A DNA stretch of 64,000 nt from Enterococcus aquimarinus. GTDB lineage: Bacteria; Bacillota; Bacilli; Lactobacillales; Enterococcaceae. The notes under the pieces are model-generated. The model made no database searches. It was not told the DNA's origin and saw only the letters and a program-made list of their open reading frames with translations. Both the position numbers and the translations under genes were made by a program. The stretch is from assembly GCF_001885765.1 (NCBI RefSeq), contig NZ_JXKD01000008.1:1-64000 (forward strand). The letters run 5' to 3'. Position 1 is the stretch's first letter, and the number at the start of each line of letters is the position of its first letter. Shown here piece after piece: positions 15,659-24,549 of the stretch.

Positions 15659-16729
15659 TTATTCCATGAACTCTGCGTAGTTATCTTTCGTTACTTTCAC
15701 ATAGTCAATCCAAATGTATTTGCCATCTGTGACCGGGTAACCAACGTTTTCTTCGTTAATTTCTTTACCGTCCATCACCGCTTTTGCGACATTAATCGTT
15801 GCTGTTCCTTGGTTGACTGCATCATTTAAGACTGTACCAAGTAGTGAGCCGTCTTTCATCGCTTCAAGAGCAGGTGCTGTTGCGTCAACGCCAACAACTG
15901 GCATGAATTTCGCTGCATCGCCTGTGTTATAGCCTTCTGCTTTTAATGCTTCAATCGCACCGAGTGCCATGTCATCGTTATTCGCAATGACCGCTTCAAT
16001 CTTGTCAATACCTTGACCTGTAATGAACGATTTCATTAAGTCCGTTGCTTTTGCTTTATCCCACATCGCCGTATCTGCTGCGAGTTTTTCTGTTTTAAAG
16101 CCGGCTTCTTCAATCGCTTGAATGGAATATTCCGAACGTAATGTCGCATCTTGGTGTCCAGGTTCGCCTTGTAACATGACATATTGGATCACACCATCGC
16201 CATTTTTATCGGCATCTGGATTTGCTTCAAAATAATCAGAAATAATTTGACCTGATTGGATACCAGACTGTTCAGCTTTCGCGCCGACGTACCATACTTT
16301 ATCGTAACTTTCCATATCTGCTGTTTCAGGCTCACGGTTGATAAAGACGATTGGGAGTTCTGCCGCTTTCGCTTTTTCAATAATTGGACCCGCTGCAGTG
16401 CGGTCAACAGGGTTAATCGCTAAGGCATTTACCCCTTTTGTAATGAACGTATCGACTTGCTCATTTTGCGTCGGTTGTTTGTTTTGGGAATCCACTAGTT
16501 CTAACTTGACGCCGCTTGTATTCGCTGCTTCCGTCATCGCCGTTCTTACACCCGTCATGAAGGTATCGTCAAACTTATAGATTGCACCACCGATTAATTG
16601 ACTTCCTGCTTCTTGGCTACCGCCATCGCCAGAACCTTCTGCACTATCGCCGCCACGACTACCACATGCGCCGAGTGTTAATACTGCTGATAAACTGACA
16701 AGTCCTAAAGCAAACATTTTCTTTTTCAT
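15659..16729 (-). CDS. mglB: Galactose/glucose-binding lipoprotein of the Mgl importer
   Basis: A 356-residue type I periplasmic-binding-fold lipoprotein. The signal peptide MKKKMFALGLVSLSAVLTLG is followed by Cys22. Hallmarks of the galactose/glucose-binding protein are present: INPVDRTAAGPIIEKAK, IVFINREPE, and the calcium loop DKNGDGVIQYVMLQGE, equivalent to the EF-hand-like loop of Escherichia coli MglB; AVIANNDDMALGAIEALKAEG is the conserved hinge region. The ATG at 16727-16729 follows AGGAGG; a longer frame adds 17 unlikely residues. A cre-like sequence lies about 40 bp upstream. It is clearly paralogous to the sensor protein at 16913-17962. Confidence 0.95.
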   Translation of the reverse strand: MKKKMFALGLVSLSAVLTLGACGSRGGDSAEGSGDGGSQEAGSQLIGGAIYKFDDTFMTGVRTAMTEAANTSGVKLELVDSQNKQPTQNEQVDTFITKGVNALAINPVDRTAAGPIIEKAKAAELPIVFINREPETADMESYDKVWYVGAKAEQSGIQSGQIISDYFEANPDADKNGDGVIQYVMLQGEPGHQDATLRSEYSIQAIEEAGFKTEKLAADTAMWDKAKATDLMKSFITGQGIDKIEAVIANNDDMALGAIEALKAEGYNTGDAAKFMPVVGVDATAPALEAMKDGSLLGTVLNDAVNQGTATINVAKAVMDGKEINEENVGYPVTDGKYIWIDYVKVTKDNYAEFME

Positions 16730-16769
16730 TCGTTGTTGCCTCCTTTGTTTTCTTAACACCACTAGTATA

Positions 16770-16783
16770 TGAAACCGCATCCA
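16770..16783 (+). promoter_or_regulatory. Candidate cre (CcpA) site upstream of mglB
   Basis: TGAAACCGCATCCA matches the cre consensus TGWAARCGYTWNCW at 12 of 14 positions by hand and lies 41 bp before the mglB start, where catabolite repression of a sugar importer would be expected. Confidence 0.4.
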
Positions 16784-16874
16784 ATAAGAACATAGGATAA
16801 TTTTAGATGATTTAGTGAAATTTATGGAATCGCTTTTTCAAAAAGTTCTGCTCACACTTTTTAAGAACGAATCG

Positions 16875-16914
16875 AAAAAAGCATCCGAGCATTGATCGAT
16901 GCTCGGATGCTTTT
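16875..16914 (-). terminator. Intrinsic terminator of the sugar-sensing operon
   Basis: GCATCCGAGCAT pairs with ATGCTCGGATGC around a short loop, with T tracts on the minus strand; the stem begins within the stop codon of the gene at 16913. It separates the sensory operon from mglB. Confidence 0.9.
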
Positions 16915-17962
16915 ACTCTTTGGTATCACGTTCGTTTGTTTCGCGTAAATAGATTTGGTGGCTGACCCAAACATACTGATTGGTGTAATCGGGTAAGTAG
17001 GCCTCAATGCGATGTCCTTGACTCGTCACATAAGCTAACGTTAAAAGGTCTTGGGCATAGGTTTGGTAATCATTGATAATCGTGCCCAGCATTCTTCCAT
17101 CGTTTACGGCCTCGAGCCCTTCTTTCGTACCGTCGATTCCGACAACTTTCGGTTCGTAGGCAAGTTTGGCATCCCGAATGGCTTCAAGTGCTCCAAGAGC
17201 CATCTCATCGTTATTGCTAATCACCAGTTCAATTTGCTGAGGATACTTCCCTAGCCATTCGCGTAAAAACTCTTTGGCTGGCTGACGCATCCAATTCCCG
17301 ACACCGCGTGCGAGTCGTTCCACTTCAATTCCTTCATCGACAATCGCTTGAATCGAGGACTCTGTGCGGATCAAGGAGTCTTGATGGACTTCTTCGCCTT
17401 CAAGCATCACATATTGGATTTTTCCATCTTGATTGTGATCAATCGTGGCTGGCTGCGCTTGAAAGGATTGCCAGACAATTTGACCCTGCATCTCGCCGGC
17501 TTCTTGGGCTTTGCTCCCAATATAGTACGCTTTACGCCACTGCTTTAAGTCTGTGGGAATCGGTTCGCGATTAAAAAAGATAATCGGAATATCGGCTTGT
17601 TTGGCTTTATCAATCAAGCTTGATGCAACAGTTCGATCGACAATATTGACCGCTATCACGTCATAGGATTGACGAATAAATTCATCAATTTGCGTATTTT
17701 GAATCGTTTGACTATTTTTCGCATCGACAATTTTGAGTTGCATTTTTTGCGAAAAACGATCGGCTTGTTTGACACTTTCTTCTTCCAAAGAGTGACTCAC
17801 AGCAGAAATAAATTCATCATCCGCACGATACAAACTGACGCCAATTTTCAAAGATTGTTTCGGTAGACGTTCTTGTGCAATCGATTTTTCTTTGCCATTT
17901 AAAAACAACACACTCGCTGTTCCTAGGAACAAAAGACTTAAGATAATTTTCCAGTTTTTCAA
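16913..17962 (-). CDS. Membrane-anchored galactose-binding-protein paralogue, probable sensor subunit
   Basis: A 349-residue type I binding-fold protein closely resembling MglB (VNIVDRTVASSLIDKAK, IIFFNREP, the calcium loop DHNQDGKIQYVMLEGE, LVISNNDEMALGALEAI). Unlike MglB it has no lipobox cysteine: the N-terminus MKNWKIILSLLFLGTASVLFL looks like an uncleaved signal anchor. The start is a TTG at 17960-17962, preceded by AGGAGGAG 6 nt away; no ATG fits. It is the last gene of an operon with another binding protein, a LytS-type kinase and a YesN-type regulator. By analogy with XylFII-LytS-YesN of clostridia, it probably presents sugar-bound state to the kinase rather than taking part in transport. 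That is inference from order and anchoring. Confidence 0.88.
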   Translation of the reverse strand: MKNWKIILSLLFLGTASVLFLNGKEKSIAQERLPKQSLKIGVSLYRADDEFISAVSHSLEEESVKQADRFSQKMQLKIVDAKNSQTIQNTQIDEFIRQSYDVIAVNIVDRTVASSLIDKAKQADIPIIFFNREPIPTDLKQWRKAYYIGSKAQEAGEMQGQIVWQSFQAQPATIDHNQDGKIQYVMLEGEEVHQDSLIRTESSIQAIVDEGIEVERLARGVGNWMRQPAKEFLREWLGKYPQQIELVISNNDEMALGALEAIRDAKLAYEPKVVGIDGTKEGLEAVNDGRMLGTIINDYQTYAQDLLTLAYVTSQGHRIEAYLPDYTNQYVWVSHQIYLRETNERDTKE

Positions 17963-17974
17963 ATGGTTCTCCTC

Positions 17975-18916
17975 CTACTGAATCAATGGGAATAACAACT
18001 TTTGATTATCAGGATCAAATAGACTTTCTTTTGTCACAATGAGACTTGTAATCGAGGGAATCCGTATTTCTTCCCCGTTGACTTGTGCCATCAGTTGGCT
18101 CACTGCCGCGTAACCGACGGCAAATTGATTACTCACACTTAGTCCTTGAATCACCCCTTGATCGACTAAATTTAACAAGGGATTCGAAAAGCCAAAACCG
18201 TATAATTGCATCGCGGCTAACTGCGGTTGATTCTTCTTAAGTTTGCCGATTGTTTCACTCAGTTCACTTCCGAGACAAACGATGGCAAAATAATCGTTTC
18301 GTACGACTTGTGACATTAGAGTAGCTTCTAAATCCTGATCAGCAAGCGATAATTGATCATAAGGAATCTTTTCTGCGTTAAAATAATCGATTAATCCTTG
18401 TTGATTAGCAGCTTCTTGGGCATAAAGATTGGTTGGTTGAACGACTAAAATCGGTTGATTGGCATCATTTTCCTGCTGTATTTCTTCCGCTAAGCGCTGG
18501 CCCATTTGATGATTATCGGCAGTTACAACCGGGGTTTCTAAGGGCTCTTCTACTGAATGATTCACGAGTACTAACGGGATGTCGCCAACCACGTCATTAA
18601 AAACGGTTTCATTTTCTGGTTCTAATACGATACCGGCACTGTCGTTTTCGATGTCTTGACGTAAGCGTAGCTGTTTTTCTTGCATGGTTAATTCCTCTTC
18701 AAAACTGGCAAACGCTATTTCCACTTGCAAATCAATCGCGGCTTGCTCCATCCCTTGTTTCAATGGATTATGCCCATTGTCATCAAACACATTGCGTAAA
18801 TACGCGGTGACATGATACTCGCGCGGCGTTGCGGGGCGCGTTAGCGTATAGACCAATGAAAAAAATAATAATACGCCACTAAATACTAATAATAGATTCC
18901 GTAAAGTCTCTTTCAT
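17975..18916 (-). CDS. Second membrane-anchored sugar-binding-fold protein of the sensory operon
   Basis: A 313-residue protein with an N-terminal anchor (ETLRNLLLVFSGVLLFFSLVYTL, no lipobox) followed by a peripla_BP-type domain: GMEQAAIDLQVEIAF, QDIENDSAGIVLEPEN, IPLVLVNHSVEEP, VVTADNHQMGQRLAEEI, YFAIVCLGSELSETIGKLK and GVIQGLSVSNQFAVGYAAVSQL. It is more like LacI/ribose-binding sensors than MglB and lacks the calcium loop. Its start abuts the kinase stop codon (18917), and it is 12 bp from the next gene. It probably interacts with the kinase's extracellular Cache domain or with the second binding protein; the ligand is unknown. Confidence 0.8.
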   Translation of the reverse strand: MKETLRNLLLVFSGVLLFFSLVYTLTRPATPREYHVTAYLRNVFDDNGHNPLKQGMEQAAIDLQVEIAFASFEEELTMQEKQLRLRQDIENDSAGIVLEPENETVFNDVVGDIPLVLVNHSVEEPLETPVVTADNHQMGQRLAEEIQQENDANQPILVVQPTNLYAQEAANQQGLIDYFNAEKIPYDQLSLADQDLEATLMSQVVRNDYFAIVCLGSELSETIGKLKKNQPQLAAMQLYGFGFSNPLLNLVDQGVIQGLSVSNQFAVGYAAVSQLMAQVNGEEIRIPSITSLIVTKESLFDPDNQKLLFPLIQ

Positions 18917-20719
18917 TTAGTCGCCACCTTCTTGTAATGGTTGGAATGGTAAGTGAATGCGAATCAAGGTCCCTTCATCCGGTTCACTATAAACTTCTAA
19001 GCCATATGCTTTGCCATAAAATAATTTAATCCGTTCTTCCACATTCGAGTAGCCAATGCCAGAGCCTTTTTTTCTCGTGGTTGTTGGCGTCCCTTCTTTC
19101 AATTGTCGCAATTGTTCCGGTGTCATCCCAGGACCATTATCTTCAATATCAATATAGATGTCTTCTTTGAATCGATACGCACGAATTTGAATTTCCCCTT
19201 CTTCATACATATAATCCATGCCGTGATAAATCGCATTTTCGACGAGTGGTTGGACAATGAGCTTAATCGTCGCAGCATTTTCGATGGAAGGATCGACCGA
19301 AAGATGGTATTCAAATTTATTTTTATAGCGTATTTCTTGAATCATCAAATAACTTTTGACATGGCTGAGTTCATCCGCTAAGGAAATAATATTCTTCCCT
19401 TTACTTAAACTAATTCTAAAAAATTTCGCTAAAGCGGTAATCATCGTAATCGCACCTTCGTAACGGCCACTTTCAATCATCCAAATCGTTGAATCTAAGG
19501 TATTGTATAAAAAATGCGGATTGATTTGCTGTTGTAAGGCATTCATTTCTTTTTCTCGCATTTGTTCTTGTTGCGTCACGATATCTTTCATGAGGCGCTG
19601 CATGGTATACGCCATCGTCATTAACGTTTTGGATAAATGTTGGATTTCGTAACTGCCTTCAACTGGAATGTCGATATCATAGATGTCTTGCTCCATCCGC
19701 GAAACCGCGATTTCCAATTGACGCAAGGGATTGGTGACGCGTTTACTAATCAACAAATTAATGCTTAAGATAAACAAACTAACAATGATCGCGATACTCC
19801 ATAGTAGCAACTGATTTTGAAAGAGCGTCGCCCGCATTTCAGATACGGGCGTTACCCCCACAATTTTCCAACCAGTATAGCCCATCGTTTTAACGGTCAC
19901 GATCCGTTTTTCGTCTTGAAAGACTTCATTATGGCTCCCTTCGCTATAATTGGCCGCTTGATGGGTGTTTTCTAACATCAAACCGCTATTAATCAGCTGC
20001 TGTCGTGGATGGTAAATCAATTGACCATCAGGTGTCATTAAGTAGACATAGCCTTTACTACCAAAATTGGCATTTAAACTAATTTTTTCCATCCCAGAAA
20101 AGTTCATATTCACTAACAGCACCCCTCTTTCAACGACCCCATCATTCATCAGTTCGACCGAGCGACTTAAAGACACGACCCAGTGATACGTATTATTCAT
20201 GGGTAAAAAGAGATTGTCGACGGTTGGTTTGGAGAAATGAACATTTTCAATTTGTTGATTCGCTTCGATAAACCAACTTTCTTCTAATGGATTGGCATCT
20301 GCTTTTAGTTGATTAATCGGCGCACTATTAACAAGTGTTCCGTCATTTTTAAACACGGCAATCGTGGATAAAATACTTTCGTTTGCGGAAAAGAGTAAAC
20401 TTAACTCACGATTGATTGCGCTTTGGTTTTTACTGATATCACCGTCTTTTAAGATTTTATAGTACACCGTGTTGGAAACGCCCATTAAGCGATGGATATA
20501 ATCATCCAAATTTAAATTCACTTGATCGAGCATTTCCATACTGGACGTGCGCGTCATTTGTTCGGTCGTCAGAGAAAATTGTCGCATGTAGCCCGCTGTA
20601 ATCAATAAAATAGCGGAAACAGACACTAACGTAAAGGTTGATAAGAGCGTGAACTGCAAGCCTTTACGATAAAAAAAATGGGTAATCGCGGTCACGAAAC
20701 GGGTGATTTTTTCTTTCAT
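18917..20719 (-). CDS. LytS/YesM-type sensor histidine kinase with extracellular Cache domain
   Basis: A 600-residue membrane kinase. TM1 is at about 22-44, an extracellular double-Cache-like domain at 45-300 (containing WFIEANQQIENVHFS and GYVYLMTPDGQLIYHP), TM2 at 304-326 and a HAMP domain to about 378. The His_kinase domain (PF06580) has QQQINPHFLYNTLD with the phospho-accepting His near 402, and a HATPase_c domain has VQPLVENAIYHGM and DIEDNGPGM. The gene lies 10 bp after the response regulator. The pairing with YesN-type regulators and extracellular binding proteins fits carbohydrate sensing. Confidence 0.92.
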   Translation of the reverse strand: MKEKITRFVTAITHFFYRKGLQFTLLSTFTLVSVSAILLITAGYMRQFSLTTEQMTRTSSMEMLDQVNLNLDDYIHRLMGVSNTVYYKILKDGDISKNQSAINRELSLLFSANESILSTIAVFKNDGTLVNSAPINQLKADANPLEESWFIEANQQIENVHFSKPTVDNLFLPMNNTYHWVVSLSRSVELMNDGVVERGVLLVNMNFSGMEKISLNANFGSKGYVYLMTPDGQLIYHPRQQLINSGLMLENTHQAANYSEGSHNEVFQDEKRIVTVKTMGYTGWKIVGVTPVSEMRATLFQNQLLLWSIAIIVSLFILSINLLISKRVTNPLRQLEIAVSRMEQDIYDIDIPVEGSYEIQHLSKTLMTMAYTMQRLMKDIVTQQEQMREKEMNALQQQINPHFLYNTLDSTIWMIESGRYEGAITMITALAKFFRISLSKGKNIISLADELSHVKSYLMIQEIRYKNKFEYHLSVDPSIENAATIKLIVQPLVENAIYHGMDYMYEEGEIQIRAYRFKEDIYIDIEDNGPGMTPEQLRQLKEGTPTTTRKKGSGIGYSNVEERIKLFYGKAYGLEVYSEPDEGTLIRIHLPFQPLQEGGD

Positions 20720-20729
20720 CGCTTCACTC

Positions 20730-22346
20730 CTAGACGCTCGTTAATTGCTTACGATATTTGGAAGGCGACAAGCCATAATGCTTTTTGAATACGTAACTAA
20801 AATAATTCGGTTCACTATAGCCGACTTTTTCGGCAATCATATAACTTTTATCCGTCGTGGTCTCCAGTAAATAAACGGCTTGCTTCAAGCGTTCTTCTGT
20901 TAAAAATGAGACAAAACTCTGACCGGTTTCTTTTTTAAATATAGAAGAAAAATAGGCGGCACTCAGATAGAGTTGCTGACTAATTTTTTCAATCGACAAC
21001 TCTGGATCTTTGTACGATTCTTTGACGAGTAGTTTCGCTTTTTGAATTAACGCTTTTCCTGAGTCATTCGTTGTCAACTGGATTTCGTGATTTAATTGTT
21101 GCGCTTTTTCAAAAAACCACGTCATCATTTCGTCTAGTGAGACTTTATCTAATCGTTCGACCCGTTTAATCATGTCTTCTCCAAATACGACAATCGGATC
21201 AAATTCATACGTATTGGCAACGCGTAATAATAACGTCACGTGCTCTAATAAAAACACTCGATAATGCGCTAAGGAGAGATGGTGCACTTGAATTTTGTCA
21301 AACATCTCTTGCACAAACTTTTGTAACTGTTCTTTTGTCCCCAATTTTAAAACGTGCATTAATCGTCGTTCTTCTTTTTCTGTCAAAATCAGGATGGTTG
21401 GTGGCTTTTGTACCACGTCTTTAATATACGTTGTGAACCAGGCTTGGCGATCGAGTCGATAGCTGTACGCTAACGCATCTTGCGCTTGTTGATAGGCCAT
21501 GGCGAGTTGCGTTAATTCTGTCACTTTTTGACTGACGCCGGCGACCACCGTACTGCCATTGATTCGACCCGATTCACGACAAATTTCATTGACTCGTTTT
21601 AATAACTCATTCATATCAAATGATTGTGTGAAGGCTGCGATTGAGACAATGTATTCACCAAAGATAAACGTATCATTGGCACTTAACGTCGCTAAGTTCT
21701 CGGTCACAAATTGTTTGACCGCTACTAAATACAATTCTTCTTTTCCTTTAAAATGACGATTTTCTTTAAACGAACCAATATCAAATAAGATGACAGCATA
21801 CTCTTGTGCCTTTGGTAACGAAAAACTCTCACGTTGCTGATCCATGCGTTCTGGCGTTAGAAGGCCACTTAAACAACTAAGTAGAAAACTTTGTCTAAGA
21901 AGCGGTAAATTGTCTTCGAAATCTCGTTGTAGTTTCGCAATGTCACGCCGTTCTTGTTTTTCTTGATCCATCTTTTGCTTGAGTGAAACTAAAACGGTGA
22001 TTAAATCTTGCGCAGAAAACGGCTTAAGTAAGTACTCTGCCACATGCAAAGAAACCGCCTTTTGCGCGTATTCAAAGACGTCATAACCAGAAAAAACAAT
22101 AAATTTTGACAGTGGTAATAGTGAACGCGCACGTTCAATTAAGGCTAAGCCATCCATAAAAGGCATTTGAATATCGGTGATAATAATTTCTGGATAGTCC
22201 TTTTCAATGATATCTAACGCTTCTAGGCCGTTTTCAGCAGTCCCGATAATTTTGAATCCTAATGTTTCCCATGGAATCCGTTGCGCCATCCCTTCACGGA
22301 TTTCTGCTTCATCATCGACTAATAAGACTTTATAATAGTGTGTCAA
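20730..22346 (-). CDS. YesN-type response regulator with AraC-family DNA-binding domain
   Basis: A 538-residue regulator. The receiver domain spans residues 1-120, with the acidic DDE cluster at 11-13, the phospho-accepting Asp58 in ITDIQMPFMDG and the conserved Lys in YLLKPF. A central region of about 300 residues resembles the YesN linker. The C-terminal two-helix-turn-helix AraC domain has YLSAAYFSSIFKKETGQSF and AEKVGYSEPNYFSYVFKKHYG. The start is a TTG at 22344-22346, 7 nt after AAAGGAG. It leads the operon of regulator, kinase and two binding proteins, and probably activates the neighbouring mglBAC operon. Confidence 0.92.
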   Translation of the reverse strand: MTHYYKVLLVDDEAEIREGMAQRIPWETLGFKIIGTAENGLEALDIIEKDYPEIIITDIQMPFMDGLALIERARSLLPLSKFIVFSGYDVFEYAQKAVSLHVAEYLLKPFSAQDLITVLVSLKQKMDQEKQERRDIAKLQRDFEDNLPLLRQSFLLSCLSGLLTPERMDQQRESFSLPKAQEYAVILFDIGSFKENRHFKGKEELYLVAVKQFVTENLATLSANDTFIFGEYIVSIAAFTQSFDMNELLKRVNEICRESGRINGSTVVAGVSQKVTELTQLAMAYQQAQDALAYSYRLDRQAWFTTYIKDVVQKPPTILILTEKEERRLMHVLKLGTKEQLQKFVQEMFDKIQVHHLSLAHYRVFLLEHVTLLLRVANTYEFDPIVVFGEDMIKRVERLDKVSLDEMMTWFFEKAQQLNHEIQLTTNDSGKALIQKAKLLVKESYKDPELSIEKISQQLYLSAAYFSSIFKKETGQSFVSFLTEERLKQAVYLLETTTDKSYMIAEKVGYSEPNYFSYVFKKHYGLSPSKYRKQLTSV

Positions 22347-22413
22347 ACAACCACTCCTTTAATAAACCGCTTTCATTTTCGTTTTTTTAAATCATTCTTC
22401 TAACGAGCAGTTC

Positions 22414-22444
22414 CCACCAGTAATCGTTATACCATCACTGGTGG
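22414..22444 (-). terminator. Hairpin after the AraC-family regulator gene
   Basis: CCACCAGT and ACTGGTGG pair around a 15-nt loop shortly after the stop at 22470. The T tract on the minus strand is displaced downstream, so termination efficiency is doubtful. Confidence 0.5.
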
Positions 22445-22469
22445 CTGTTCTTTACTCGTCAATTCCTAC

Positions 22470-23333
22470 TTATTGATTCATCTTCTTTTGATACTGTAAG
22501 GGCGAAATGCCAGTGGTTTCTTTGAAAACATGATGGAACGTTTTAACACTAGAAAATCCGGCTTTTTCTGCCACATCAATCATTGGAAGTTTTTCATTCG
22601 CAAGAATGAATTTCGCTAAATTAATTCGATACTCGGTTAAAAATTGGACGAAGGTCTGCCCCGTATTTTTTTTAAAGAAACGGGTGAAATAATACGGACT
22701 GAAGCCGACATATTTCGCCACGTCTTCAATGGTGATCGTTTCTTGATAGCGATTTTCAATGTATTCAAATACTTGATTCAACCGTTCAAGTGTATCTTTG
22801 CGATGAATCGTATTCGGTGTTTTTTTCTTCTTTTGCTCGGTCCGTTTAGGCAAACAAGCATAGCACTCAGCGACTAAGCGCGCCAAGTTCGCTAATACGA
22901 AATAATTTTTACCCGTCGGTTGTTGCGTTTCGAATTGATAAAGTTCGACTAACAATTCGGTCATTTTCACTTGAAATGCTGGGTCCCAATTACGACTGTG
23001 TCTTTCACCTGCCGCAAATAAGTTCAGTAAACTTTCTTCGGTTTCTCGTAAGAAAGATTCATCAAAAAATTTTAAATCAAATTGGTACACGTAGCGTTCA
23101 CTGTCGGGTGAAGCTAAAAAGTAATGGGGTTCACCACTGGCAAAGAAAAAGATTTCTCCTTCTTGCAGTTCGACGACCATATCATCGACGCCAATTTTGA
23201 CTTGTCCACGACTTGCATAAATGATTTCAATCTCCTTATGCCAATGCGGATAAACGATTGTCATCCCATCATTTAAAAAAGCACGATAAGGAAATTGGAG
23301 GTTCAACTGTGGAATTTCTAGATACAAACTCAT
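22470..23333 (-). CDS. AraC family transcriptional regulator with cupin sensor domain
   Basis: A 287-residue regulator with an N-terminal cupin-like ligand domain (VYPHWHKEIEIIYASRGQ, then EGEIFFFASGEPHYF) and a C-terminal AraC HTH pair (VAKYVGFSPYYFTRFFKKNTG and DVAEKAGFSSVKTFHHVFKETTG). Such proteins usually control sugar or glycoside utilisation. The ATG at 23331-23333 is taken because it lies 7 nt from AAGGGGG; a GTG one codon earlier is also possible. It is 37 bp downstream of the ROK kinase gene and may be cotranscribed with it, which suggests that it regulates that kinase or a linked sugar pathway. Confidence 0.9.
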   Translation of the reverse strand: MSLYLEIPQLNLQFPYRAFLNDGMTIVYPHWHKEIEIIYASRGQVKIGVDDMVVELQEGEIFFFASGEPHYFLASPDSERYVYQFDLKFFDESFLRETEESLLNLFAAGERHSRNWDPAFQVKMTELLVELYQFETQQPTGKNYFVLANLARLVAECYACLPKRTEQKKKKTPNTIHRKDTLERLNQVFEYIENRYQETITIEDVAKYVGFSPYYFTRFFKKNTGQTFVQFLTEYRINLAKFILANEKLPMIDVAEKAGFSSVKTFHHVFKETTGISPLQYQKKMNQ

Positions 23334-23370
23334 CACTAGTCCCCCTTATCCAATGGATTCATGTACAGAA

Positions 23371-24243
23371 TTAAGCGTCAGCCTTTGCTTTTTGAGCAAG
23401 AGCTAAGCAACCAATTGTGCCAGCATTATCTTCTAATGCAGGTGTCACAATATACTGCGCTAATGGCGGTGTTGCAACATAGCCTTTCATTAAACGCTCG
23501 AAAGCCGCATGGACTTTTTCCATCATATGACGTTGTTTCATCACGCCACCACCAAAAATAATCACTTCTGGTGCAAACATCAATGTCGTATTGTACGCAC
23601 ATTGGGCAATGTATTCTGCTTCAATCGCCCAGAACGCATCATCTTCAGGAATATCTTGCCCTTTACGTCCCGTTCTTTTTTCAATTGCTGGGCCAGCTGC
23701 CATGCCTTCTAAACAATTGCCATGGAACGGGCAACTTCCTGCAAAATCATCGTCTTCATGTGGTACAACTAGTACGTGTCCCATTTCAGGATGGCTGAAA
23801 CCTTCGATGAATTGACCATTTTGAATAGCACCCGCTCCGACACCCGTACCGATTGTATAATAAACCACACTTGATAAGTCTTTTCCATGACCGTAAGCGT
23901 ATTCGCCGTACGCTGCAGCGTTTACATCTGTGGTCCAAGCCATTGGCACATCAAACGCTTCTTTCATTGCGCCTAAGAAGTTATAGTTTTGCCACGCTAA
24001 TTTCGGTGTAGACGTAATAAATCCATATGTTTCAGAAGTTGGACGAATATCGATTGGTCCAAATGATCCAATTCCAATGGAAACGAGTTCTTCTTTATAT
24101 TGATTAAAAAATTCGATGACTAATGCCATTGTTTCAGCAGGTGTCGTAGTTGGATAACTCACACGTTCTAAAATTTCTAATTTTTCATTCCCGATAGCAC
24201 AAACGAACTTCGTGCCGCCTGCTTCAATTGATCCATATAACAT
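23371..24243 (-). CDS. ROK family sugar kinase, fructokinase-like
   Basis: A 290-residue ROK kinase that phosphorylates a hexose in the cytoplasm. It has the N-terminal phosphate loop SIEAGGTKF, the sugar-binding WTTDVNAAAYGEYAYG with the catalytic Asp, TIGTGVGAGAIQNG, and a zinc-binding segment GHVLVVPHEDDD..GSCPFHGNCLEGMAAG with the conserved His and three Cys. This Zn motif and the overall length match Gram-positive fructokinases of the ScrK/GmuE type. AAAGGAG precedes the ATG. A cre-like site lies about 90 bp upstream. Confidence 0.9.
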   Translation of the reverse strand: MLYGSIEAGGTKFVCAIGNEKLEILERVSYPTTTPAETMALVIEFFNQYKEELVSIGIGSFGPIDIRPTSETYGFITSTPKLAWQNYNFLGAMKEAFDVPMAWTTDVNAAAYGEYAYGHGKDLSSVVYYTIGTGVGAGAIQNGQFIEGFSHPEMGHVLVVPHEDDDFAGSCPFHGNCLEGMAAGPAIEKRTGRKGQDIPEDDAFWAIEAEYIAQCAYNTTLMFAPEVIIFGGGVMKQRHMMEKVHAAFERLMKGYVATPPLAQYIVTPALEDNAGTIGCLALAQKAKADA

Positions 24244-24330
24244 GATTGATTTCTCCTTTTATGCTTTAATAAGTCTATTTTAAAGAGATTACTTCAATAA
24301 AGCTAGCCCTTTCATAAATTTCTTATTCGA

Positions 24331-24344
24331 TAGAACGCTTACAT
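24331..24344 (-). promoter_or_regulatory. Candidate cre (CcpA) site upstream of the ROK kinase
   Basis: TGTAAGCGTTCTAT on the minus strand fits the cre consensus at 12 of 14 positions by hand, with an intact core TGTAAGCGTT, and lies 88-101 bp before the kinase start. Confidence 0.45.
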
Positions 24345-24455
24345 TGGATTTTTCTTTTATTTGAGGTGAAAACGCCTTATTTATCGTTGAATAATAAAAC
24401 AATATGGGAAGAATCGAAAGGAATTCGAAGATTGTTTTGCCTAATTATTTGGCAA

Positions 24456-24489
24456 AAAGAATGGGCTGTGACAAAAGTCACAGCCCATT
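24456..24489 (-). terminator. Intrinsic terminator after the FMN-type lipoprotein gene
   Basis: AATGGGCTGTGAC pairs perfectly with GTCACAGCCCATT around a 4-nt loop, followed on the minus strand by CTTTTT. The core has the same GTGAC/GTCAC motif as several other terminators in the window. Confidence 0.9.
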
Positions 24490-24549
24490 TCAGTTATACG
24501 AATCGTTAATCGAGACACCAGAAACTTTTGATTCTTAGCTAGTTGTTTG

